Below are positions 48,985-58,296 of a stretch of 64,000 bases of DNA, piece by piece. The notes below the pieces were generated by a model. It was not told the DNA's origin. It ran no database searches and saw only the letters and a list, made by a program, of their open reading frames with translations. The position numbers were made by a program, and so were the translations under genes. Numbering within the stretch: position 1 is the stretch's first letter; every line of letters begins with the position of its first letter. The stretch comes from Jannaschia aquimarina (lineage in GTDB: Bacteria > Pseudomonadota > Alphaproteobacteria > Rhodobacterales > Rhodobacteraceae), in assembly GCF_000877395.1 (NCBI RefSeq), contig NZ_JYFE01000080.1, forward strand, positions 1-64,000, in the 5' to 3' direction.

Positions 48985-49929
48985 ATGGCCGAGATTCTGA
49001 CCATCACCGCCAATCCCGCGCTGGACCTGTCCACCGACGCACCGGCGGTCATTCCGGACCGCAAGCTCCGCTGCACGGCTCCGCTGATCCATCCGGGCGG
49101 CGGCGGCGTGAACATCAGCCGAGCGATCGCCAATCTCGGCGGAGAAAGCCGCGCCCTCGTGGCGTATGGGGGCCAGACCGGTCAGCAATTGGTCGATCTG
49201 ATCGAGGCCGAGGGCCTGACATGCGGAAGTCTCGGCGTCGATTACGCGACACGGCAATCGATCAGCGTCCGGGATATGGCGACGGGACTTCAATACCGGT
49301 TCATGATGCCTGGATCCGACTGGACCGCATCCGACGCAGAAGCCGCGTGCGACGCGATCTTGGGAGCCGTCACTCCCGGGGCGCTGGTCATCCCCTCGGG
49401 CTCGCTGCCGCCAGGACTATCGGTGGATTTCTTCCTCGATCTGGTCCCGGATCTTGCCGCACAGGGCGCACGGATGGTCATCGACACCTCCGGCCCCGCG
49501 CTCAGCCGTGCGGCGGAGGCGAAAGCGGGTCTCTACGTGCTGCGGATGGACACCGCCGAAGCCGAAGAACTGACAGGTCGCACGCTGAGCGACCTCCACG
49601 ATATCGCCGCGCTGACGTCGGAACTGCGGGCGGCAGGTGCGGCCGAGATCGTCGTCGTCGCGGCTGGCGCGCAGGGAACCGTGATCGACACGGGCGACTG
49701 GCGCGGCCTGACCCGTCCGCCGGTCGTGGTCGTGCATTCCAAGATCGGCGCGGGCGACAGCTTCATGGGTGCCTTCGCGCTGTCGCTGTCGCGAGGCGAG
49801 GATGCCGTGACCGCCTGTTGCTGGGGCACGGCGGCGGCGGCGAGCGCCGTGACGACACATGGGACGGAGCTATGCAGGCGTGAGGAGGTCGAGCGGTTCT
49901 TCGGTCAGGTGGAGCGGGTCGGGATGTAG
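48985..49929 (+). CDS. pfkB: PfkB-family hexose/phosphofructokinase
   Basis: The 314-residue sugar kinase starts ILTITANPALDLS, has PGGGGVNISRA at 37-47 and the anion hole GAGDSF at 255-260 with catalytic base D258. This fits 6-phosphofructokinase 2 or 1-phosphofructokinase-type enzymes. The usual KPN segment is replaced by LRMD near 187, so the exact sugar phosphate is uncertain. The ATG at 48985 follows GGAGG. It lies on the plus strand inside an island in the ribosomal array. Confidence 0.82.
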   Translation: MAEILTITANPALDLSTDAPAVIPDRKLRCTAPLIHPGGGGVNISRAIANLGGESRALVAYGGQTGQQLVDLIEAEGLTCGSLGVDYATRQSISVRDMATGLQYRFMMPGSDWTASDAEAACDAILGAVTPGALVIPSGSLPPGLSVDFFLDLVPDLAAQGARMVIDTSGPALSRAAEAKAGLYVLRMDTAEAEELTGRTLSDLHDIAALTSELRAAGAAEIVVVAAGAQGTVIDTGDWRGLTRPPVVVVHSKIGAGDSFMGAFALSLSRGEDAVTACCWGTAAAASAVTTHGTELCRREEVERFFGQVERVGM

Positions 49930-50007
49930 AACTGCGCCGCCGACGCGCTTCTGCAATCTGGCCCTCGTCTCGATCGAAGGTAGGTCATCGCCCCCTGCCC
50001 TCATGAG

Positions 50008-50037
50008 AAAACGCCCCGGCCATTCCTGACCGGGGCG
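50008..50037 (-). terminator. Terminator after rpmD
   Basis: On the minus strand an 8-bp CGCCCCGG/CCGGGGCG stem with a 10-base loop is followed by TTTTC. It lies 40 bases after the rpmD stop and should end the S10/spc transcript before the inserted genes. Confidence 0.85.
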
Positions 50038-50077
50038 CTGGAACACGGGGTGGGAAGGACCCACCGTCCGCGCAGCC

Positions 50078-50263
50078 TCAGCCGCGCTCTTCCACGATCT
50101 CGACCAGATGCGGGATCTTGTTGATCATTCCGCGGACCGAAGGCGTATCCTCCAGTTCGCGGGTCTTGTGCATCTTGTTGAGGCCCAGACCGATCAGCGT
50201 CGCGCGCTGCTCGGCGGGGCGACGGATGGGCGAGCCCACCTGCTTGACGACGATGGTTGCCAT
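50078..50263 (-). CDS. rpmD: 50S ribosomal protein L30
   Basis: The 61-residue protein has the [10 protein letters not shown] start and the [16 protein letters not shown] core typical of L30. It abuts rpsE directly. Normally rplO follows; here a terminator and a 5-kb insertion do. Confidence 0.96.
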   Translation of the reverse strand: MATIVVKQVGSPIRRPAEQRATLIGLGLNKMHKTRELEDTPSVRGMINKIPHLVEIVEERG

Positions 50264-50851
50264 TTACGCCTCCTCGACCACAGGGGCCTGTTCGCCATCG
50301 ACCTTCGGTGCGTCTTCCTTGCGGAGGATATCGGCGACCTTCTTGCCACGGCGCTGCGCCACCGAGCGGGGCGACTGCACTTTGCGCAGGCCGTCCAGCG
50401 TGGCGCGGATCATGTTGTAGGGGTTCTGCGAGCCAAGCGACTTGGCCACGACATCAGAGATGCCAAGCATCTCGAAGACGGCGCGCATCGGGCCGCCGGC
50501 AATGATCCCGGTTCCTTCCGGCGCGGTCCGCATCACCACCCGGCCGGCGCCCCAGCGCCCGTCGATGTCATGGTGCAGCGTGCGGCCGTCCTTCAGCGGT
50601 ACGCGCATCATCTGACGCTTGGCCTGCTCGGTCGCCTTGCGGATGGCCTCGGGGACCTCCTTGGCCTTGCCCTTGCCGAAGCCGACGCGGCCCTTCTGAT
50701 CGCCGACGACGACCAAGGCGGCGAAGCCGAAGCGTTTACCGCCCTTCACCGTCTTCGACACGCGGTTGATGGCGACCAGGCGGTCGGCGAATTCCGGGCT
50801 CTCGTCCCGGTCCCGGCCGCGTCCGCGGCCTCTGTTGTCGTCTCTTGCCAT
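50264..50851 (-). CDS. rpsE: 30S ribosomal protein S5
   Basis: The 195-residue protein has the double-stranded-RNA-binding-like N-domain ([21 protein letters not shown]) and the C-terminal fold with the [11 protein letters not shown] loop. It has an Arg/Asp-rich N-terminal tail and an acidic C-terminal extension. A 128-base gap with a hairpin separates it from rplR. Confidence 0.97.
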   Translation of the reverse strand: MARDDNRGRGRGRDRDESPEFADRLVAINRVSKTVKGGKRFGFAALVVVGDQKGRVGFGKGKAKEVPEAIRKATEQAKRQMMRVPLKDGRTLHHDIDGRWGAGRVVMRTAPEGTGIIAGGPMRAVFEMLGISDVVAKSLGSQNPYNMIRATLDGLRKVQSPRSVAQRRGKKVADILRKEDAPKVDGEQAPVVEEA

Positions 50852-50950
50852 GCGGCATCTCCTCGTGCGGAAGGACGGCGCCCTTCACGTTTCCTGCAAC
50901 CCTGGTGAGCCGGCCCGTGGAAAACCTACGAACCCCTCCCGGGTCATCGA

Positions 50951-50970
50951 GGGGGCGGCGGACCGCCCCC
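50951..50970 (-). other. Hairpin in the rplR-rpsE gap
   Basis: A perfect GGGGGCGG/CCGCCCCC stem with a 4-base loop CGGA lies nine bases after the rplR stop. No U-tract follows. It may be an attenuator, a processing site or a translation-control element. Confidence 0.45.
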
Positions 50971-50979
50971 TGCCCTTCG

Positions 50980-51339
50980 TCAGAACTTCAGCCCGCCTTC
51001 GCGCGCCGCGTCGGCCAGCGCCTTGACGCGGCCGTGGAACAGGAACCCGCCGCGATCGAAGAACACGTCCTCGACACCAGCCTTCTTGGCCCGTTCGGCA
51101 ATCGCCGAACCGACCTTGGCGGCGGCGTCGACATTGTTCTTGCCGAAGATACCCAGATCCTTCTCGAGCGACGAGGCGGAGGCTATCGTGCGCCCCTCTG
51201 CATCGTCGATGAGTTGGACGCTAATGTTCTTGTTCGAACGGTGGACCGACAGGCGCGGACGCCCGGCGGCCAGTTTCTGAAGCTTGCTCCGGACGCGCAT
51301 GCGGCGCTTCTGGAACAGCTCTCGCTTGGAAAGTGCCAT
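50980..51339 (-). CDS. rplR: 50S ribosomal protein L18
   Basis: The 119-residue 5S-rRNA-binding protein has the [25 protein letters not shown] start and the [12 protein letters not shown] and AFLAxxx-like regions expected of L18. It is 12 bases after rplF. Confidence 0.97.
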   Translation of the reverse strand: MALSKRELFQKRRMRVRSKLQKLAAGRPRLSVHRSNKNISVQLIDDAEGRTIASASSLEKDLGIFGKNNVDAAAKVGSAIAERAKKAGVEDVFFDRGGFLFHGRVKALADAAREGGLKF

Positions 51340-51351
51340 GATGTCCGGTCC

Positions 51352-51885
51352 TTACTTCTTTTTGCCTTCCTTGCGGAAGATGTACTCGTCCTTGTAGCGG
51401 ATCCCCTTGCCCTTGTAGGGCTCGGGCGCCCGCCAAGCGCGGATCTCGGCCGCGACCTGGCCGACGCGCTGCTGGTCGATGCCCTCCACGGTGACCTCGG
51501 TCGGCTTTGCCGCCGTGATCGTGATCCCCTCGGGGATGTCGTAGTTGACGTCGTGGGAATAGCCGAGGCTCAGCTTCAGGACATTGCCCTGAACCTGGGC
51601 GCGGTAGCCGACGCCCTGGATTTCAAGCTCTTTCTTGAAGCCGTTGGTCACGCCCTGCACCAGGTTCGCGATCTGGGTGCGGGACATGCCCCACTGCTGA
51701 CGCGCCCGCTTGGACTTGCCGCGCGGCTCGACCGTGACGGCATTGTCGGCGACCGACAGGGTCACGTCGTCCGTCGCGGTGAACTGGCGGGTGCCCTTGG
51801 GCCCCTTCACGCTGATGGTCTGGCCCGAGACGGACGCCTCCACGCCGGAAGGCAGGTCGACGGGCTTCTTGCCGATACGAGACAT
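51352..51885 (-). CDS. rplF: 50S ribosomal protein L6
   Basis: The 177-residue protein has the MSRIGKKPV start and the C-terminal [19 protein letters not shown] signature. The start at 51885 is the conserved one; the longer frame to 51951 reads into rpsH. It lies ten bases after rpsH. Confidence 0.97.
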   Translation of the reverse strand: MSRIGKKPVDLPSGVEASVSGQTISVKGPKGTRQFTATDDVTLSVADNAVTVEPRGKSKRARQQWGMSRTQIANLVQGVTNGFKKELEIQGVGYRAQVQGNVLKLSLGYSHDVNYDIPEGITITAAKPTEVTVEGIDQQRVGQVAAEIRAWRAPEPYKGKGIRYKDEYIFRKEGKKK

Positions 51886-51895
51886 GACGCCCTCC

Positions 51896-52288
51896 TCAGA
51901 ATACGGTGCAGAGCACTTCGCCGCCGACATTGGCGGAGCGTGCATTGGCATCCGACATCACGCCCTTGGACGTGGACACGATCGAGACGCCCAGCCCCTG
52001 ACGGACGGACGGCACGTCGGCCGCGGACATGTAGACGCGGCGACCGGGCTTCGAGACGCGCTTGAGCTCCCGGATGACGGGTGCCCCCTCGTAGTACTTG
52101 AGGCTGATCTCGATCTCGGGGTGGCCGCCTTCGCCGGTCACCTTCTCGTAGCCGCGGATGTAGCCCTCGTCTGCCAGCACGTCGAGCACCCAGGCCCGCA
52201 GCTTGGACGCCGGCGTGCGGACGGTGGACTTGCCGCGCATGGACGAGTTGCGGATGCGGGTCAGCATATCGCCGATGGGATCATTCAT
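51896..52288 (-). CDS. rpsH: 30S ribosomal protein S8
   Basis: The 130-residue protein has the [13 protein letters not shown] start and the [20 protein letters not shown] C-terminus. In model bacteria S8 represses spc translation by binding the rplE message; whether that occurs here cannot be seen. Confidence 0.97.
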   Translation of the reverse strand: MNDPIGDMLTRIRNSSMRGKSTVRTPASKLRAWVLDVLADEGYIRGYEKVTGEGGHPEIEISLKYYEGAPVIRELKRVSKPGRRVYMSAADVPSVRQGLGVSIVSTSKGVMSDANARSANVGGEVLCTVF

Positions 52289-52302
52289 CTGTCAGATCCT
52301 CC

Positions 52303-52608
52303 TTACCAGCTCGACTTGACCATGCCGGGGATCTGGCCCTTGGAGGCCAGGTCGCGCAACATGATGCGGCTAAGCTTCAGCTTGCGGTAGTAGCCCCGAG
52401 GGCGACCGGTCAGCTGGCAACGGTTGTTGAGACGGGTCGGGGACGAGTTGCGGGGCAGCTCGGCCAGCTTCAGGCGCGCCTTGAAGCGCTCTTCCATCGG
52501 CTTGGACTCGTCGTTCGCGATCTCTTTCAGTTCGGCGCGCTTGGCGGCGTACTTCTTCACCAGCCGCTCGCGCTTCTTCTGACGCTGGATCATGGATTCT
52601 TTTGCCAT
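52303..52608 (-). CDS. rpsN: 30S ribosomal protein S14 (zinc-free type)
   Basis: The 101-residue protein is the long, C-minus form of S14, with [22 protein letters not shown] and no Cys pairs for zinc. The ATG at 52608 is the conserved start. It lies ten bases after rplE. Confidence 0.97.
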   Translation of the reverse strand: MAKESMIQRQKKRERLVKKYAAKRAELKEIANDESKPMEERFKARLKLAELPRNSSPTRLNNRCQLTGRPRGYYRKLKLSRIMLRDLASKGQIPGMVKSSW

Positions 52609-52618
52609 ATCAGGATCC

Positions 52619-53182
52619 TCAGGCAGCGAAGGGCAGGTTGAAGTGCTTGAGCAGGGCGCGCGCCTCGTCATCGGTCTGCGCCGTCGTCACGAAAGCGATG
52701 TCCATGCCCCAGACCTCGTCGACCTTGTCGAAGTTGATCTCGGGGAACACGATGTGCTCCTTGAGGCCCATGTTGTAGTTGCCGCGGCCGTCAAACCCGC
52801 TGCCCTTCACACCGCGGAAGTCGCGGACGCGCGGCAGCGCGATGGTCACCAGACGGTCCAGGAACTCGTACATGCGGTCGCCGCGCAGGGTCACCTTCGC
52901 GCCCAGCGGCATGCCTTCGCGGACCCGGAAGCCGGCGATCGACTTCTTGGCCTTGGTCACGACGGCCTGCTGTCCGGCGATGGCGGTCAGGTCTTCCTGG
53001 GCCGACTTCGCCTTTTTCGAGTCGCGCACGCTTTCCGAGCCCGCGCCGATGTTCAGCACGATCTTTTCGAGCCGCGGGATCTGCAGGTCGTTCTTGTACC
53101 CGAACTCTTCCTTCATGGCCGGCTTGATCGTCTCGGCATAGGAGGTCTTCAGGCGCGGGGTGTAGTTGGCTTGATCGAGCAT
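52619..53182 (-). CDS. rplE: 50S ribosomal protein L5
   Basis: The 187-residue protein binds 5S rRNA and contacts S13 across the subunits. The [11 protein letters not shown] and [15 protein letters not shown] motifs are typical. Its ATG overlaps the rplX stop by one base. Confidence 0.97.
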   Translation of the reverse strand: MLDQANYTPRLKTSYAETIKPAMKEEFGYKNDLQIPRLEKIVLNIGAGSESVRDSKKAKSAQEDLTAIAGQQAVVTKAKKSIAGFRVREGMPLGAKVTLRGDRMYEFLDRLVTIALPRVRDFRGVKGSGFDGRGNYNMGLKEHIVFPEINFDKVDEVWGMDIAFVTTAQTDDEARALLKHFNLPFAA

Positions 53183-53487
53183 CAGATCGCATCCCCCGTG
53201 GTCTTGGCGTAGCGGACCTTCTTGCCGTCTTCCATACGGAAGCCGACGCGGGACGCCTTGCCGTTGGTATCGACGATGGCGAGGTTCGACAGGTCGATCG
53301 GCATCGCCTTGGGGATGCGGCCGCCCTGGGAAGCCTGGCTCTGACGGGTATGGCGGATGGCCATGTTGACGCCGTCGACGACTGCCTTGCCGGCCTTTGG
53401 GTCGACGCTGGCGATCTCGCCGGTCTTGCCCTTGTCCTTGCCGGTCAGCACCATCACGGTGTCGCCCTTGCGGAGTTTCGCAGCCAT
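53182..53487 (-). CDS. rplX: 50S ribosomal protein L24
   Basis: The 101-residue assembly-initiator protein has the KOW motif ([19 protein letters not shown]) at its N-terminus. The ATG at 53487 overlaps the rplN stop, so translation is coupled; the extended upstream frame is a shadow of rplN. Confidence 0.96.
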   Translation of the reverse strand: MAAKLRKGDTVMVLTGKDKGKTGEIASVDPKAGKAVVDGVNMAIRHTRQSQASQGGRIPKAMPIDLSNLAIVDTNGKASRVGFRMEDGKKVRYAKTTGDAI

Positions 53488-53855
53488 CACAGCACCTCCG
53501 GCGCGAGCGAGATGATCTTCATGAAGTTCTTCGCACGCAACTCGCGAACCACCGGCCCGAAGATACGGGTGCCGATCGGCTCGTTGTTGTTGTTGAGGAT
53601 GACGGCGGCGTTGCGGTCGAAACGGATGGCGGTGCCGTCGTCGCGACGGACCTCCTTCGCGGTGCGGACCACGACGGCCTTGCGCACGTCGCCCTTTTTC
53701 ACGCGGCCCCGCGGGATCGCCTCTTTTACCGACACCACGATGATGTCGCCGACAGAGGCATACTTCCGCTTGGATCCGCCAAGAACCTTGATGCACTGAA
53801 CACGGCGCGCGCCGCTATTGTCAGCAACATCCAGATTCGTCTGCATCTGGATCAT
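53487..53855 (-). CDS. rplN: 50S ribosomal protein L14
   Basis: The 122-residue protein has the [16 protein letters not shown] start and the NAAVILNN core. The ATG at 53855 is the conserved start. It is separated from rpsQ by a 118-base gap with a strong hairpin. Confidence 0.97.
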   Translation of the reverse strand: MIQMQTNLDVADNSGARRVQCIKVLGGSKRKYASVGDIIVVSVKEAIPRGRVKKGDVRKAVVVRTAKEVRRDDGTAIRFDRNAAVILNNNNEPIGTRIFGPVVRELRAKNFMKIISLAPEVL

Positions 53856-53917
53856 TGGTTTACTCCCGACCTGTGGGGGGGCGATGCGGCCCTTGTCCCC
53901 AGGGTTTCGTATGGCCA

Positions 53918-53943
53918 AAGCCCGCCGCTGGCGCGGCGGGCTT
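53918..53943 (-). other. Strong hairpin in the rpsQ-rplN gap
   Basis: A perfect 11-bp stem AAGCCCGCCGC/GCGGCGGGCTT with a 4-base loop lies 30 bases after the rpsQ stop. On the minus strand it is followed by only a short TTT, so it is a weak terminator or attenuator rather than a full stop. Confidence 0.6.
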
Positions 53944-53973
53944 CGTCAGAGGGGGCCTATAGACCCCTCGCGA

Positions 53974-54204
53974 TCAGTTCGCAATCACTTCCCAGCGCTT
54001 CGTCTTCGACTTCGGCGCGCATTCCTGGATGCGGACCATGTCGCCGACCTTGAACTGGTCCTTCTCGTCATGTGCGCGATACTTCTTCGACTTCCGCACC
54101 GTCTTTTGCAGCAGCGGGTGCTTGAAGCGGCGCTCGACCGACACGGTGACGGTCTGGGCGTTCTGGTCAGAGGTGACGACGCCCTGGAGAATACGCTTAG
54201 GCAT
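53974..54204 (-). CDS. rpsQ: 30S ribosomal protein S17
   Basis: The 76-residue protein has the [10 protein letters not shown] start and the [19 protein letters not shown] loop. It overlaps the end of rpmC by eight bases. Confidence 0.97.
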   Translation of the reverse strand: MPKRILQGVVTSDQNAQTVTVSVERRFKHPLLQKTVRKSKKYRAHDEKDQFKVGDMVRIQECAPKSKTKRWEVIAN

Positions 54205-54400
54205 CGGCTTCCCCTTTCGCCTTCTCGTTGAGGATTGTCATGACGCGCGCGGTGTCGCGGCGCACGGCGCGCATGCGGGCCGTGTTCTCAAGCTGGTTGG
54301 TGGCCTGCTGGAAACGGAGGTTGAACGCCTCCTTCTTCAGCTGGGTGAGCTGCGTGCGCAACTCGTCGGGGGTCTTGCCCCGGAGTTCGGTGGCGTCCAT
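54197..54400 (-). CDS. rpmC: 50S ribosomal protein L29
   Basis: The 67-residue helical hairpin protein has [26 protein letters not shown]. The ATG at 54400 is the conserved start. In most bacteria rplP lies directly upstream; here rplP is about 4.8 kb away, so rpmC must have a new promoter or depend on read-through. Confidence 0.96.
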   Translation of the reverse strand: MDATELRGKTPDELRTQLTQLKKEAFNLRFQQATNQLENTARMRAVRRDTARVMTILNEKAKGEADA

Positions 54401-55271
54401 CGCCTGTCTCCTTGCAACATCACCGGAAGGCCCCGCGTGGGGTGACCCTTCGCCCGGTGGAGTGGGTGGAGCGCGCCGCTTAGACGAAGGTTCAAAAAGG
54501 CGCAAGGGGCAGATCGGTGGTTCGACCCGGCTTATGTGACTGACTCATCCAGTCCACCGCATGCCCGACCCACTTCAACGAAGCACCGATCGTTTTCGCC
54601 TGCTACGTCATGTCAGCGGACATGGACGCCACTCCGTTCCCATTCCAGATGTATCACCGGTTCCCAACGGTTGGCCTCTTGGCAAAAGACGGTTGTGTAT
54701 CTGCAAGGTCAGCCGGCGGAGGTGCGTGTCGCGGACGATGTCCCGGCACATGGCCTCCGCCAGATCGCGGGGGATGGCCCAAGGATTGGCACTGTTTCGG
54801 AAGGTGCACTGTGTCCCGACCACGTGCTCGATTATGGGGAACGCGGGCGGACGAAGACAACGATAGCGGTGGCTGCCGATACGCCCTCGAGAAAACGCGC
54901 CTCGCGCAGGGCGTCAACATGCCGAAAAAACCCCTCGTGGGATATGACCGAAACGTATGTCTCGGTCGGCATCACCCCAATGTCGTCGAGCGCTGGATGG
55001 GCAGCCGCCTTGGTGCCGGAACGCCATCGGAGATAGCCACAGGCCGACTTGTCATCGGCGTCGGTCGGATCCGCCCTTGGGACCGGACCTTGTCGCCCCC
55101 AGGCACCGGAGGCGACGGTCCGGCCATCGCTCGCGCGGGTAACCGGGCGCCCCGACGGGGCCATCTGCAGCGACGCGCGTCCGCATTTCGATGCGCCACA
55201 TGGATCACGACGGGCATGGGGTGCCTCTTGAGCAGGAGCGGGGGATCGTTGCGGAACCGGCTCGGGCCATT
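54401..55271. other. Gene-poor gap upstream of rpmC, possible gene remnants
   Basis: This 871-base gap has no gene that I can support. Two minus-strand frames show coding-like third-position bias over short stretches: about 54832-55000 and about 54690-54823. They lie in different frames, as if one gene had been broken by a frameshift. I recognise no family in either. The rpmC promoter is expected in the part nearest 54401. Confidence 0.3.
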
Positions 55272-55892
55272 TCAACCCCACTTATAGTTAAAGCTCACCG
55301 ACACACGCTCGCCCTCGCTGCGGTTCAGCGGCACCTCGTGGCGGAGCCAACTCTCCCACAGCAGCACGTCGCCGACCTCCGGAGCCTCGTAGTGGAACGC
55401 GCGCAACTCCGCGGGCGCGTCCTTCGCGCGCGGCGGGGCGGCCATCATCATGGGGAGGCGCGGGTCCTCCAGGCGCAAGGCGCTCGTGCCCTCCGGCATC
55501 GACACGTAGGTCGTTCCCGAGATCACCGAATGGGGGTGGATGTGGCCGGAATGGCTGCCGCCCTCGGGCAGGATATTGATCCAGATATCTTCCAGTTCCA
55601 ACGCCTTGCCGCCCAGATCGAAGGCCAGATCCCTGGCGAAGGCCGCGACGTGGGCATCGAGCGCGCGGACCAGATCGGCAAAGATCGGGAAGCGCCACGG
55701 CAAGTCGGTCAGAGATGCGTAGGAGGTGTAGCCGGGATAGCCGTTCGCCTCGCACCATGCGTCGCCGGCTTCGTCGTCCTCGGCGATGGAATAGCAGCTG
55801 TCGTAGAGCTCCTGCGGGTCGATTGCAGGGGCGTGTTCGGACAGGCGGGCGCGGTAGAGGCGTGTCGCGAAGAGGGAGGAGATCTCGGCCAT
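55272..55892 (-). CDS. 2OG-Fe(II) oxygenase-like protein (TIGR02466 type)
   Basis: The 206-residue protein has an N-terminal LFATRLYRA strand, a central WINILPEGGSHSGHIHPHSVISGTTYVS block and a C-terminal GDVLLWESWLRHEVPLN followed by RVSVSFN. These fit the putative 2OG-Fe(II) oxygenase family TIGR02466, with His residues of the HxHPH cluster and the later RHEV as likely iron ligands and the final Arg for 2-oxoglutarate. The substrate is unknown. It lies in the island between rplP and rpmC, 24 bases after a VWA gene on the same strand. Confidence 0.72.
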   Translation of the reverse strand: MAEISSLFATRLYRARLSEHAPAIDPQELYDSCYSIAEDDEAGDAWCEANGYPGYTSYASLTDLPWRFPIFADLVRALDAHVAAFARDLAFDLGGKALELEDIWINILPEGGSHSGHIHPHSVISGTTYVSMPEGTSALRLEDPRLPMMMAAPPRAKDAPAELRAFHYEAPEVGDVLLWESWLRHEVPLNRSEGERVSVSFNYKWG

Positions 55893-55916
55893 GAGCGCCC
55901 CCTACCCCGTCGCGGC

Positions 55917-56597
55917 TCAGAACAGAAGCGCGCAGCCCAGCGTCTCGCGGAACGCGGCCGTCAGCTCGTCCACCGTCTCGGCCGTCACGTACTTCCCGCC
56001 CGTTCGGTCGGCGAGGCAGCGGGCGGGCGTATCGGCATCGGAATAGTCGCTTTCGCCCTGGCTCTGCCACGCGAAGAAGTCGCCGCGGACCTTGAAGCCG
56101 ATCACGTGGACCGTCAGGTCGCGGCCGGTTGCCGCCAGCTCGGCCGCAAGCTGGCATGGGGCACCGAAACAGGTTTCTTTCCCATCGGTCACCAGAACAA
56201 CGGCCCCGGCTTTCGCCTTGTAGTCAAGGGTTTCCGCGGCGATCTTCACAGCATCGGCAAGGGCGGTGGCGCCATCCGGCTCCAACGTGTCGATGGCCGA
56301 GATGATAGCCTGCGCCGCATCCGCGCGGGGCGCGAAGCGTAGGTCGATGCCGGTGCAGCTATCCCCGCCGCCGGGCCCGTAGACCACGAGGCCGATGCGT
56401 CGATGGAGCGCGATCTCGGGAATGGCGCGGGCCACGGCACGGCGCGCCTCGAAGATGCGGGGCTCGTCGAGCTGGTTGAAGCCCACCTCCGACATCGAGC
56501 CGGAGCCGTCGAAGACGATCATCGCATCCTCGGTGCAGTCGGCGGCCAAAGCGACCGAGGATGTGAGCGTCGCGGTGAGAAAGGCGCGCAGCCACAT
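55917..56597 (-). CDS. Secreted VWA-domain protein (paralogue B)
   Basis: The 226-residue protein has a signal peptide (about residues 1-19) and a VWA domain with the metal motif DGSGS and the TDG loop. Cys positions match paralogue A at 48261-48968 (DCTED, DSCTG, ETCFGAPC, RCLAD). The shared C-terminal DRTGG-TETVDEL-TLGC block supports recent common ancestry. The ATG at 56597 has only a weak ribosome site. The 2OG oxygenase-like gene follows closely, so the two may be one transcript. The function is unknown. Confidence 0.78.
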   Translation of the reverse strand: MWLRAFLTATLTSSVALAADCTEDAMIVFDGSGSMSEVGFNQLDEPRIFEARRAVARAIPEIALHRRIGLVVYGPGGGDSCTGIDLRFAPRADAAQAIISAIDTLEPDGATALADAVKIAAETLDYKAKAGAVVLVTDGKETCFGAPCQLAAELAATGRDLTVHVIGFKVRGDFFAWQSQGESDYSDADTPARCLADRTGGKYVTAETVDELTAAFRETLGCALLF

Positions 56598-56668
56598 GGG
56601 GGCATGATGGCAGGTTCGCCGCGTCTGTCGAGCCCGGCATTTCGGACCGAAATCGGTGTGCACCCCCT

Positions 56669-56796
56669 GTGCACCCCCCGTCTGCACAAGCGGCACCGGT
56701 CCGGTGCCCGGGGCTTCGCCCGCTCGCAGGCGGATCGCTCCACCAGAGCGATCCCGGGGAGCCTGCTCGACCCCCCGTGCACCCCCTGTCTGCACA
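56669..56796. repeat. Pair of 20-bp repeats, each with TGCA dyads
   Basis: GTGCACCCCCCGTCTGCACA at 56669-56688 recurs with a single C-to-T change at 56777-56796, 108 bases away; a truncated further copy overlaps the first near 56658. Each copy contains GTGCA/TGCAC inverted arms. They lie in the 370-base gap between the divergent VWA (minus) and YcaQ-like (plus) genes and could be operators for one of them. Confidence 0.5.
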
Positions 56797-56879
56797 GACG
56801 ATGCCGGATCGGTTGCGCGCCGCATCACGCGGCGCGCCCGGGAACGGATCGAACGGGGCATCGAGCCCCGTCCGATCCG

Positions 56880-56917
56880 GGCCTCCGGCGGGAGTATTTG
56901 GGCCGAGATGAAGCGGG
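56880..56917. repeat. Short intergenic motif around GGCGGGAGTATTTGGG
   Basis: The sequence with core GGCGGGAGTATTTGGG followed by an AGATGAAG-type end resembles, from memory, a motif found many times between genes in Rhodobacteraceae genomes. I see one copy in this window. The rest of the 56598-56967 gap holds the 20-bp repeats and no gene. Confidence 0.3.
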
Positions 56918-56967
56918 AAGACCGCCGTCGCGGGTGACGGAGGGCATCCGGGCTGGTAGCGCAGGGC

Positions 56968-58173
56968 ATGACCTCCCGCCCGCTGATCGAGAATGCCCGC
57001 GCACGATCGCTGTTTCTGGCGCGGCACGACCTGGCGGGGGCGCCCTCGGGTCCAGGGCACGGCCCCGACCTGCAGGGCGTCATCGAAGATCTGGGCTTCG
57101 TGCAGGTGGATTCGATCAACACCGTGGCGCGGGCCCATCACATGATCCTGCATGCGCGCCGCACGTCCTATCGGCCGGATGCGCTGCACCGGCTGCATGA
57201 CCGCGACCGGGGGGTGTTCGAGCACTGGACCCATGATGCCAGCATGATCGCGATGCGTCATTTCCCGCATTGGCGTCTGCGTTTTGCAAGAAACGCGGAC
57301 GTGTTGGCGGAAAAGTGGACGCGATGGGGCCGGGAGTTCGGTTCGAAAACCGATGCGGTGCTGCGGCGGATCGCGGATCACGGCCCCTGCTCTTCGGCCG
57401 ATGTCGGCGAGGACGAGGCCCGGTCCACGGGCGGCTGGTGGGACTGGCATCCTTCGAAGGCGGCGCTGGAATACCTCTGGCGCACAGGCGAATTGTCGGT
57501 CACGCGGCGCGACGGGTTCCGCAAGGTCTACGACCTGACCGAGAACGTAATCCCGCCGGAATGGCTGAACGCCCGGTTCACGGAGGAGGAGACGGTGGAT
57601 TGGGCGTGCCGGTCGGCGCTGGACCGGCTGGGCTTTGCCACGAGCGGGGAGCTGTCGGCATTCTGGGATCTGATCACGCCTCCCGAGGCGAAAGGTTGGG
57701 TCGAGGCGGCGCTGAAACGTGGCGAGGTGACCGAAGTGGAGATCGAGTGCGCGGACAGGCGGCGACGGCGCAGCCTGGCATGGCCCGAGACGCTGGAGAA
57801 ACCCGTGGCGGAGCCGCCGGGGCGGATGCGCGTCCTCAGCCCGTTCGACCCGGCCTTGCGCGACCGCAATCGGGCGGAGCGGCTGTTCGGCTTCCGCTAT
57901 CGGATCGAGATCTTCGTGCCCGAAGCCAAACGGATCTATGGCTACTACGTGTTCCCGCTGCTGGAAGCGGACCGTATCGTGGGGCGCATCGACATCAAAG
58001 CGGAGCGGGACCGGGACCGGCTGCAGGTCCGCGCGCTATGGCCCGAGCAAGGGGTACGCTTCGGCGCGGGGCGGCGCGCACGGCTGGAGGCGGCACTGGA
58101 GCGGACAGCGCGGCTGGCCGGGGTCCGCTCGGTCGGGTTCGAGGACGGGTGGCTGCGGGAGGCGCGGGACTAG
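56968..58173 (+). CDS. YcaQ/AlkX-like winged-helix DNA glycosylase
   Basis: The 401-residue protein resembles the HTH_42 family that includes E. coli YcaQ and Streptomyces AlkZ, which unhook DNA interstrand crosslinks. The catalytic QxD-type motif is Q46-V47-D48 in FVQVDSINTVARAHH; the QxD form fits YcaQ rather than AlkZ (QxQ). The C-terminal region LSPFDPALRDRNRAERLFGF...YYVFPLL is typical. It reads opposite to the ribosomal genes. Confidence 0.82.
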   Translation: MTSRPLIENARARSLFLARHDLAGAPSGPGHGPDLQGVIEDLGFVQVDSINTVARAHHMILHARRTSYRPDALHRLHDRDRGVFEHWTHDASMIAMRHFPHWRLRFARNADVLAEKWTRWGREFGSKTDAVLRRIADHGPCSSADVGEDEARSTGGWWDWHPSKAALEYLWRTGELSVTRRDGFRKVYDLTENVIPPEWLNARFTEEETVDWACRSALDRLGFATSGELSAFWDLITPPEAKGWVEAALKRGEVTEVEIECADRRRRRSLAWPETLEKPVAEPPGRMRVLSPFDPALRDRNRAERLFGFRYRIEIFVPEAKRIYGYYVFPLLEADRIVGRIDIKAERDRDRLQVRALWPEQGVRFGAGRRARLEAALERTARLAGVRSVGFEDGWLREARD

Positions 58174-58296
58174 ACGGTGGATCGGACGCCTCGGACGTCG
58201 ACCGCGTTCGTGCGGATCGGGTCTACGGGCGGGCGCGAGACGTCTGGACCTTCCAGATCATCAGTGCACCGTCTTGACGACGCACGAATTGAGGCG

